Source: Rhodothermota bacterium
GTDB lineage: Bacteria; Hydrogenedentota; Hydrogenedentia; Hydrogenedentales; GCA-2746185
Direction: 5' to 3'
Assembly: GCA_009885415.1 (NCBI GenBank)
Contig: VFKU01000470.1
Location: 1-9,889 of the forward strand
DNA: 9,889 nucleotides
The notes beneath the pieces are model-generated. The model was not told the DNA's origin and made no database searches. It was given only the letters and a program-made list of their open reading frames with translations. Below are positions 1 through 4,417 of this stretch, piece after piece (the stretch's first letter is position 1; each line of letters begins with the position of its first letter). A program made the translations under genes and the position numbers.

Positions 1-1
1 G

Positions 2-340
2 ACAGTGTCACCATGCGATCACAAAGGCGTCCGAGCCGTCCGGGTATTTGATCACCTTGCGCACCTCGACACGGCGAACATGCACGTGCTTGCGATGCTC
101 GATCCGGGCGAGGAACGCGCCAAGCAGGAGCAATACAACATCCCGGCGTATCCGATCGTGTGGTGCAAGGAGCAGGGCGCGGGCCGCATCTTCTACACGG
201 CGATGGGCCACCGCGAGGACGTCTGGAGCAATGAGACCTTCCTCAAGATGCTGAACGACGCGGTGAAGTGGTCGACGGGCGGATCGAAGGGCAACAGCGC
301 GCCGAACTACGACAAGATGATCAAGAAGCACGCGAAGTGA
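2..340 (+). CDS. ThuA-like domain protein, C-terminal part (5' truncated)
   Basis: This is the end of a ThuA-like protein (trehalose-utilisation type, class I glutamine-amidotransferase-like fold). In this family the end of the domain typically reads like 'P[IV]xWC...GxGRxFYTxxGHxxxxW'. Here PIVWCKEQGAGRIFYTAMGH followed by REDVW is a near-perfect match, then a helix ending in VKWSTG and a short lysine-rich tail. The reading frame is open to the window edge, so the true start lies upstream. Such proteins are frequent in sugar- and glycoside-related loci of environmental bacteria, but the reaction is mostly unknown. The stop codon TGA at 338-340 overlaps the GTG start of the Nudix gene, so the two are probably cotranscribed. 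The first 20 or so codons fit the family less well and have poorer third-position GC than the rest. Family assignment is good; function is not resolved. Confidence 0.8.
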   Translation, partial: TVSPCDHKGVRAVRVFDHLAHLDTANMHVLAMLDPGEERAKQEQYNIPAYPIVWCKEQGAGRIFYTAMGHREDVWSNETFLKMLNDAVKWSTGGSKGNSAPNYDKMIKKHAK

Positions 341-864
341 GTAGTAGTTACGGCATATTCTCCTGGAACTTCTGCGCGATTTGCGGCGGGAAGTTGATCG
401 AGGCGGACGACGGGCAGGGCCTCCGGCCGCACTGCGCGACGTGTGGGCGATTTTATTATTCGAACCCCGTGCCCGCGGCGTGCTGCTTTCTGACGAATCC
501 GGACGGCGAACTGCTCATGGTCCAGCGCGCGATTGAGCCGCGCAAGGGGATGTGGACGCTGCCCGGCGGATTCGTCGAACTCGGCGAGACGACGGAGGAG
601 GCCGCGCTGCGCGAGTTGCAGGAGGAGACCGGACTCGTCGGGCGCAAGGCGACGCTGCTTGGGGTCAGCACGCGGCCGAGCCGGATGTCGGGCGGCGTGA
701 TCGTGCTCGGCTACCGCGTGGAGGAATGGGAAGGCGAGCTCAAGGCGGACACCGACGCCTGCGATCTGGGATTTTTCCACCGCGAACGCCGCCCGCCGGT
801 CGCCTTCGAGGTGCACCAGGAACTGATCGCGCTTTACGACGCGATCATCCACGGCGTCCGATAA
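337..864 (+). CDS. Zinc-ribbon Nudix hydrolase
   Basis: A 175-residue Nudix hydrolase, expected to cleave a nucleoside diphosphate linked to another moiety, in the cytoplasm. The complete Nudix box is at residues 78-100 (GX5EX7REUXEEXGU, with RELQEETGL at its end), so the metal-binding glutamates are present. A zinc ribbon precedes it: C13-x2-C16 and C33-x2-C36, as in the N-terminal zinc-binding module found on NADH-pyrophosphatase-like and ADP-ribose-type Nudix enzymes. The substrate cannot be read from the sequence; ADP-ribose, NADH or another nucleotide are all possible. I chose the GTG at 337 because it gives a 4-base GTGA overlap with the upstream ThuA-like gene and begins just before the zinc ribbon. 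A longer in-frame reading from 268 would run inside the upstream gene. The Shine-Dalgarno signal is weak, as expected for translational coupling. Confidence 0.9.
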   Translation: MSSSYGIFSWNFCAICGGKLIEADDGQGLRPHCATCGRFYYSNPVPAACCFLTNPDGELLMVQRAIEPRKGMWTLPGGFVELGETTEEAALRELQEETGLVGRKATLLGVSTRPSRMSGGVIVLGYRVEEWEGELKADTDACDLGFFHRERRPPVAFEVHQELIALYDAIIHGVR

Positions 865-870
865 GCCCTC

Positions 871-970
871 AGCCACGGATTAGACGGATTGAACGGATCA
901 TCTCCAGCTCATCCCGATCAATCCATGCCTGCGCGAAAATCGATCCGTCCAATTCGTAAAATCCGCGGCT
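871..970. repeat. Dispersed imperfect inverted repeat with 9-bp periodicity
   Basis: The left arm (871-898) and the reverse complement of the right arm (943-970) match at 23 of 28 positions, around a 44-base centre. The left arm is internally periodic: ACGGATTAG (875-883), ACGGATTGA (884-892), ACGGATCAT (893-901). The outer ends AGCC(A/G)CGGATT and AATCCGCGGCT are typical, as I recall, of dispersed palindromic repeats in planctomycete, verrucomicrobial and acidobacterial genomes. It sits right after the Nudix stop codon, with no open gene across it. The transcript could fold into a long hairpin and could act as a 3' end. This is structural evidence only; no function is shown. Confidence 0.7.
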
Positions 971-1016
971 AAAGCTGTCCCGGCAGCATGATGGCCGCGT
1001 GCATCCGCGGCGCCGT

Positions 1017-1046
1017 TTGACGCTCTTTGCCGCCGAAAGCTACACT
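1017..1046 (+). promoter_or_regulatory. Sigma-70-type promoter for tRNA-Lys
   Basis: TTGACG at 1017-1022 (5 of 6 matches to the -35 consensus) and TACACT at 1041-1046 (4 of 6 to the -10 consensus) are separated by 18 bases. Transcription would start near 1053, about 50 bases before the tRNA, leaving a leader with a strong hairpin. It closely resembles the candidate promoter before the beta-oxidation gene (TTGACT, 18 bases, TACTCT). Confidence 0.55.
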
Positions 1047-1058
1047 ACCGCGTAATTC

Positions 1059-1079
1059 GGCGAGCCCATGCGGCTCGCC
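1059..1079 (+). other. Perfect 8-bp hairpin in the tRNA leader
   Basis: GGCGAGCC (1059-1066), loop CATGC, GGCTCGCC (1072-1079). The stem is perfect and GC-rich and lies between the candidate promoter and the tRNA-Lys. It could be a processing signal in the precursor, an attenuator-like element, or part of a dispersed repeat. No U-tract follows, so a simple intrinsic terminator is unlikely. Confidence 0.5.
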
Positions 1080-1101
1080 CCACTCCTTTGCGCGGCGTCC
1101 C

Positions 1102-1177
1102 GAGCGGGTAGCTCAGTTGGTAGAGCATCGGACTTTTAATCCGTTGGTCATGGGTTCGATCCCCATCCCGCTCACCA
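1102..1177 (+). tRNA. tRNA-Lys (anticodon UUU), CCA encoded
   Basis: A complete 76-base cloverleaf. The acceptor stem is GAGCGGG (1102-1108) with CCCGCTC (1167-1173), discriminator A1174, and CCA encoded at 1175-1177. The D arm pairs GCTC (1111-1114) with GAGC (1123-1126). The anticodon loop is CTTTTAA (1133-1139) with anticodon TTT at 1135-1137. The T arm pairs ATGGG (1150-1154) with CCCAT (1162-1166) around TTCGATC. The anticodon stem has four pairs plus a U-U at its base. The elements match bacterial tRNA-Lys. There is no intron and no sign of a split by an integrated element. Confidence 0.98.
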
Positions 1178-1180
1178 TGA

Positions 1181-1200
1181 TCCAGCTCCGAAGGAGCGGA
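1181..1200. terminator. Possible terminator-like hairpin between tRNA and convergent operon
   Basis: GCTCC (1185-1189), loop GAA, GGAGC (1193-1197), extendable by TCC/GGA across a bulged A. It lies 4 bases after the tRNA CCA and 37 bases beyond the end of the convergent dual-OB gene, the right place for a shared terminator. It has no adjacent T-run on either strand; the nearest TTTT is at about 1218. The assignment is therefore weak. Confidence 0.3.
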
Positions 1201-1236
1201 CGATGAGACGGCTTGGGTTTTCGCTGGCCGCTGGGC

Positions 1237-1893
1237 TCACTCTGCGGGCAGTTCGATCACGCCCGCGACCAGCTTCCAACACAGCGGCGGGCGCTCGGGC
1301 ACGGGGCTGTAGGGCATGCTCAGACTCATCGTGAGAAGGCAGGAGCCGGACGGCTTATGTCCGTTTCTGAGTTTCTCGCAGAAGGCCAGATCGGTGATCT
1401 TCACCTCGAGATGGTTTTTGCCCGAGGGCACAATTCCAATCCAGCTCCGTTTGTCGTAGAACCACTCTTCCCGGATTGCGAAGCCCTTCGTCCGGACCAG
1501 TTGAAGCGTAACGCGCTCATCAAAAGGTTTCGCGTGCATGACTTCCGGGGCGACGCAATTCCCGCCGGTGTGCAGAATGCAGGTCGGCCGAATCGCGAAT
1601 TTGTTTACATCATCGACCGTCGCCGTACCGATGCGGCGCCACTTTCCCCTTCGGATAAGTTTGTTCTCGCTCTCGAATCCATAATCCGGGCCGCTTGCGT
1701 CCAGCGGCATCTCGACGATATCCAGGAGCGCCGGCACGCAGCCCGCGCGCTCCATCGCCTTCAGCGTGATGCTCCCGTCCCCCTCCGCGGTCACGGGGCG
1801 GACCCATTTCCCGGTCGCGAGATCAATCCCCGCGAGACAGCGATTGCCTTGCTTCCGCGAGTTGGCGAGTACGACGAGCCGCGTCATGTTCAC
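1237..1893 (-). CDS. Dual OB domain (DuOB)-type protein
   Basis: A 218-residue protein, last gene of a three-gene operon. The N-terminus LVVLANSRKQGNRCLAG, followed by GKWVRPV (residues 6-34), is the hallmark I recall for proteins annotated as 'dual OB-containing domain', a family of unknown function seen near DUF488 genes. The C-terminal stretch from about 185 (CLLTMSLSMPY ... CWKLVAGVIEL) fits the second beta-rich half. There is no signal peptide or membrane segment, so it is probably cytoplasmic. OB folds often bind nucleic acid or nucleotides, but no activity can be deduced here. The GTG at 1893 is preferred over the ATG at 1887. It overlaps the upstream stop by 4 bases (GTGA), and a strong GAGGTG site sits 8 bases before it, which would be too far from the ATG. 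Confidence 0.75.
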   Translation of the reverse strand: MNMTRLVVLANSRKQGNRCLAGIDLATGKWVRPVTAEGDGSITLKAMERAGCVPALLDIVEMPLDASGPDYGFESENKLIRRGKWRRIGTATVDDVNKFAIRPTCILHTGGNCVAPEVMHAKPFDERVTLQLVRTKGFAIREEWFYDKRSWIGIVPSGKNHLEVKITDLAFCEKLRNGHKPSGSCLLTMSLSMPYSPVPERPPLCWKLVAGVIELPAE

Positions 1894-2324
1894 AGATGAA
1901 TCACCTCAATCCCCGAGAGTTTCCTTTGAAGGTGTTCCGTGATTAACCGCCGATGGCAGTGCTCCGGCGTAAATTCGCTGCATAACAGACAATCGCCGTC
2001 GAGCAGTTTGGCCGCCGCGATGCCGGCCATGTCTCGCTCGCGAATCAGGAACTCAAACGCGCGCTCGTAATCCGCCCACGCGCCCTTCTTTTTCTTGAGC
2101 GCATCGAGGATGTCCTGCGTCGGCGCGAATTCCGGCAGATGCGCATAGCCGACGCCCAGCACGGCCCGCAGAAAAAACTCCAGGTCGCGCGATTTTGCGA
2201 AGCCTGCAATCTGAGAGGTGTTGTTCAGCCGGACATCCACCACGCGCCGGACGCCCGCCGACTGCAAACGCGCAAAGAAATCTTCGGCGGTCCTCTGCGT
2301 GAATCCGACTGTGAAGAGTTTCAC
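1890..2324 (-). CDS. DUF488 family protein, short form
   Basis: A 144-residue DUF488 protein of unknown biochemical function. It begins MKLFTVGFTQRTAEDFF, the family's usual 'LFTIG(H/F)' opening. It has D30-V-R32 in the second strand and the conserved C115-x-E117-x5-C123-H124-R125 cluster near the C-terminus (LLCSEFTPEHCHRR). The cluster would suit metal binding or a thiol-based active site, but this is inference. It is shorter than its upstream partner, lacking the C-terminal extension. The GTG at 2324 overlaps the upstream gene's stop by 4 bases. A longer in-frame reading, up to 2588, lies entirely inside the partner gene and has no DUF488 character. The protein is clearly diverged from its partner, so this is an old duplication or two recruited subfamilies rather than a recent tandem copy. 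Confidence 0.87.
   Translation of the reverse strand: MKLFTVGFTQRTAEDFFARLQSAGVRRVVDVRLNNTSQIAGFAKSRDLEFFLRAVLGVGYAHLPEFAPTQDILDALKKKKGAWADYERAFEFLIRERDMAGIAAAKLLDGDCLLCSEFTPEHCHRRLITEHLQRKLSGIEVIHL
1902..1907 (-). promoter_or_regulatory. Shine-Dalgarno site deciding the dual-OB start
   Basis: On the minus strand GAGGTG, continuing as GAGGTGATT, matches the 16S 3'-end complement well. It lies 8 bases before the GTG at 1893 and 14 before the ATG at 1887, which favours the GTG. The site is inside the last codons of the second DUF488 gene, as expected for coupled translation. Confidence 0.7.
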
Positions 2325-2923
2325 GGTTCCGCCGTTTCGCTGGTGTACGCGATTTTTCCGGCCTGCAAGTCGTAGGCCCGCGCGACCAGGCCCTCGTGCG
2401 ACGACAACTCGCCGAAGAGTTCCGGCGCCAGTTTGTGCAACGCGATCAGCCGCTCCTCGGCCTGCTCCTGCGTTTCGGTCGTGCCGTCTCCGAGAATGTG
2501 GACGACGCTCAGGCCCGGCTCGAGTTTCTTCAGTTCCCGGCAGACCAGCACGGTCCGGTGGCACGTAATCGGGTCCGCCTCCGAACACATCAACGCGATC
2601 CGGCGGCTCCGGTGTTCCTTCGCAATCCGCTCAAGGCCGCGCTTGAAGGCCGGCAACGTCGCAATCTTGTCGTAACGCGCCTGGCCGCCGACGTAACAAA
2701 TCTCCTCCGAGCGGCGCGCGCCCAGCTCATCGCCCAAGAAGAGATACTCGATTCCCGCCCGGCGCAGCGTCCCCTCGATCGCCTTCCGGTTGAACTGCGG
2801 CGTGTACTGACTCTGCGGCACCGAGCGCACATCGGCCACCAGCGCGATTTCGTACTGATGCAGCAATCCCACCACTTGTTCTGCGGGATGGTTTGAATGT
2901 CCAATGGTGAAAAGCTCTGCCAC
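2321..2923 (-). CDS. DUF488 family protein, long form
   Basis: A 200-residue DUF488 protein, first gene of the operon; function unknown. Family features are: LFTIGHSN at 4-11; D31-V-R33-S with the following 'P.S.Y.P.FNR' stretch (35-46); YLFLGDELGAR at 60-70; LMCSEADPITCHR at 111-123 with C113, E115, C121, H122 and R123. The usual C-terminal extension ends in AYDLQAGKIAY (183-193). Length is normal for the full-length subfamily. It probably starts at the GTG at 2923, preceded by GAGG 8 bases upstream, and the protein starts directly with the first strand. There is no signal peptide or membrane segment. It is followed by a second DUF488 gene and a dual-OB gene with 4-base overlaps, which suggests the three act together. 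Any enzymatic role would be conjecture. Confidence 0.9.
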   Translation of the reverse strand: MAELFTIGHSNHPAEQVVGLLHQYEIALVADVRSVPQSQYTPQFNRKAIEGTLRRAGIEYLFLGDELGARRSEEICYVGGQARYDKIATLPAFKRGLERIAKEHRSRRIALMCSEADPITCHRTVLVCRELKKLEPGLSVVHILGDGTTETQEQAEERLIALHKLAPELFGELSSHEGLVARAYDLQAGKIAYTSETAEP

Positions 2924-2956
2924 GTTTACCGCCTCGTTGATGTCGTTCTCTCTCCA

Positions 2957-2985
2957 ATTCTAACCGAAATCGCGGGAATCTAGAA
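2957..2985 (-). promoter_or_regulatory. Weak candidate promoter of the DUF488 operon
   Basis: Read on the minus strand, TTCTAG (2985-2980) and TAGAAT (2962-2957) are 17 bases apart, ending 33 bases before the GTG. The -10 is one mismatch from TATAAT, but the -35 is poor. The position suits the first gene of the operon. The organism's sigma-factor preferences are unknown. Confidence 0.3.
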
Positions 2986-2991
2986 TATTGG

Positions 2992-3010
2992 AACGCTTCT
3001 TCGAAGCATT
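2992..3010 (-). terminator. Hairpin after the first small membrane-protein gene
   Basis: On the minus strand AATGCTTC, loop GAA, GAAGCGTT: an 8-bp stem with one G-T pair. It lies 41 bases past the stop of the gene at 3052-3522 and just upstream of the candidate DUF488 promoter. It could end transcription coming from the right or be an operator. The sequence after it is AT-rich (CCAATATTCT) but not a clean T-run. Confidence 0.3.
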
Positions 3011-3051
3011 GTGCCTGTCTGACCGGATCGGCCATAGGATTTCTACGACGA

Positions 3052-3522
3052 CTATCGATGACGTCGCGCAGCTTTGAAATGATTCCAGCTTCGCTTTCCG
3101 AGCCAAGCGGAGTTCAACCCGCAGACTACAACCATTCCAAAAGCAAACAAAAGATCACCGGAGCCATCTTTCTGTTGTGGCGCTGTAAGCTCGCCAATCA
3201 ACCCCCAAACAGACAAGACGAAGAAAACGAGCCATGGAGCAAAGAGCAAAAAATACGCAAGCGAGGCAAGAGGATGGCGAAATCGAATCGGCGCGAGGTT
3301 GTACAAAGCCCATGAACCGACGATTAACAGCAGCAGCGATGTTGTTCCTATAACCCATTCAATTCTGACAAGGCGAAACGCCATAGGATCATTGCGAATC
3401 AGTATGGCTATGGCCGCAGTCACAAACCCAGCAAGAGATACCGCCACGACGGTCGCTACGGCAACAACATGTGCACGTTTTGGCGAGTTCTCAGGGTTAT
3501 TCGGGGTGGTCGATCCAGGCAT
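3052..3522 (-). CDS. Small four-TM membrane protein, unrecognised
   Basis: A 156-residue integral membrane protein that I cannot place in a named family. Hydrophobic segments lie at about 19-42, 55-77, 88-110 and 124-142. The N-terminus is polar and proline/asparagine-rich, and the C-terminal tail is basic (KRSWNHFKAARRHR). I chose the ATG at 3522. The frame stays open up to 3717, but that extension translates a dispersed repeat ('HRGTENTER') and an out-of-frame piece of a hydrolase remnant, so it is not native protein. The gene follows a truncated serine-hydrolase copy, just as the similar-sized gene at 3849-4394 follows the intact hydrolase. Base composition is noticeably lower in GC than the metabolic genes of the window. 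The ribosome site is weak, so expression is uncertain. Confidence 0.6.
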   Translation of the reverse strand: MPGSTTPNNPENSPKRAHVVAVATVVAVSLAGFVTAAIAILIRNDPMAFRLVRIEWVIGTTSLLLLIVGSWALYNLAPIRFRHPLASLAYFLLFAPWLVFFVLSVWGLIGELTAPQQKDGSGDLLFAFGMVVVCGLNSAWLGKRSWNHFKAARRHR

Positions 3523-3529
3523 GCTCGAT

Positions 3530-3568
3530 AGTGTTCTTTCTGTGTTCTCTGTGCCTCTGTGTTGCGCT
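3530..3568. repeat. CTCTGTG-type dispersed repeat inserted between genes
   Basis: TCTGTGTTC (3539-3547), TCTGTGCC (3548-3555) and TCTGTGTTG (3556-3564) form an imperfect 8-9-bp tandem repeat. Read on the minus strand it gives the 'HRGTENTER' peptide that I recall as a mark of a dispersed repeat in planctomycete- and acidobacteria-like genomes. CTCGAT flanks it on both sides (3524-3529 and 3569-3574), as a short target duplication might. It separates the hydrolase remnant from the small membrane-protein gene. Confidence 0.6.
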
Positions 3569-3575
3569 CTCGATC

Positions 3576-3743
3576 TTAATCCACAATCGCCTGCATCGCC
3601 AGATTCTGAAAATCCTGGCGAATATTGATATGCGTGTAGGGCCACACCTGAGTCATCACGATCCCGACGACTTCTTCCTTCGGGTCGACCCAGAAATACG
3701 TGCAATACGTGCCGCATCCAGTTCGATCACTGACTCGACGGAG
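3576..3743 (-). pseudogene. Truncated 3' remnant of a serine hydrolase paralogue
   Basis: The stretch 3578-3715 matches 4420-4557, the 3' end of the intact hydrolase gene, at a constant offset of 842 bases with about 17 differences in 138 bases (88% identity). The remnant reads TYCTYFWVDPKEEVVGI, then VMTQVWPYTHINIRQDFQ, then NLAMQAIVD and a TAA stop. Only three residues differ over about 45, so most changes are synonymous and the copy was once a working gene. At about 3716 a one-base insertion breaks the frame. A shared CGACGGAG block at 3736-3743 (4573-4580 in the intact gene) suggests fading homology for a few dozen bases more. In the remnant's own frame there is a stop at 3750-3752 and no start codon after it. 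The catalytic serine, lysine and tyrosine regions are gone, so it cannot be functional. Confidence 0.85.
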
Positions 3744-3848
3744 CCCCAGTTATCATCAAGGCGCCGGTCGCGCAGGCTGCGGACGATTGCTACGGGTTTG
3801 GACGAGTAAGCGGAAGAATCGGACATTCGTGCATCTGTACTCTCGGCG

Positions 3849-4394
3849 TCACGATCCTGATCGCGGGCGAAACTTCCGATCAATCATTTGTTGAAAACTC
3901 CACACGAGATAGAGCCCGGCGGTGAGACACGCAATCGTGCCAAGAAACGCCATCCCAACAAACGCTATCTTTCTCAGCGTCATGTCGATTCCTGGGAGAT
4001 TCCGGTTCCAGGATTCCAATCTTCGTTCGTAGTCGCGCGGGAAGCTAACAATCGGGCCAACCGACATGTATATGAGCAGTTCACTGCCAATGAACAATCG
4101 AAGCTGCGCCTCGATTACTTTCCACACATTGCGCGAGGAACTCTCTACCCCGGACCAGATCCGGAACACGGCTCGCAGACTCAACGCGAAAGCAAAGATC
4201 AGTGTACCCTCGAGGGCGAGCTCTTGTAGGAAATTCTCGTCGAAGTTCGCTCGCCCTGACGGATTCATCACGTAATCGTATGCGATGATCAGGGCCATTC
4301 GATATGCCAGCCACCCGTAAACAATCACACTGAGGCCCATCAGGGCGCGGACGGCCGTTCCCGACCTAGGCGCTGATATGACGGCGGTTGACAT
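3849..4394 (-). CDS. Small four-TM membrane protein, unrecognised
   Basis: A 181-residue integral membrane protein with hydrophobic segments at about 17-42, 58-79, 96-116 and 142-166 and a short basic tail. I do not recognise the family. The ATG at 4394 is 23 bases after the hydrolase stop, with GGGAG and GAAGG upstream, so the gene is probably cotranscribed with the hydrolase. The frame remains open far upstream, but only as an out-of-frame shadow of the hydrolase. It shares a spaced pattern with the protein at 7181-7741: VFR at 76, W at 91, then VSFP at 116-119 closing the third segment, followed by a charged loop and the fourth segment. The two are probably diverged paralogues. A 128-base stretch after its stop holds the junction with the hydrolase remnant and no gene I can support. 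Confidence 0.75.
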   Translation of the reverse strand: MSTAVISAPRSGTAVRALMGLSVIVYGWLAYRMALIIAYDYVMNPSGRANFDENFLQELALEGTLIFAFALSLRAVFRIWSGVESSSRNVWKVIEAQLRLFIGSELLIYMSVGPIVSFPRDYERRLESWNRNLPGIDMTLRKIAFVGMAFLGTIACLTAGLYLVWSFQQMIDRKFRPRSGS

Positions 4395-4417
4395 GGGCCT
4401 TCGCTCCCGGCACCAGT

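Noticed and set aside
1102..1236. tRNA-Lys as an attachment site for a genomic island
   Set aside because: No integrase gene and no second copy of the tRNA 3' end was seen in the window.
2321..2923. Plus-strand open frames opposite the DUF488 genes
   Set aside because: They are antisense to frames with clear DUF488 motifs and lack ribosome sites or family features.
3523..3717. N-terminal extension of the membrane protein at 3052-3522
   Set aside because: The extension reads through a dispersed repeat and, out of frame, through the hydrolase relic; the conserved relic frame shows where the true coding was.
3656..3883. Minus-strand open frame of 75 codons (contains MSDSSAYSSKPVAIV) across the relic junction
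   Set aside because: Its second half is an out-of-frame reading of the hydrolase relic and its first half matches nothing I know. It may include degraded hydrolase sequence, but it is not supported as a gene.
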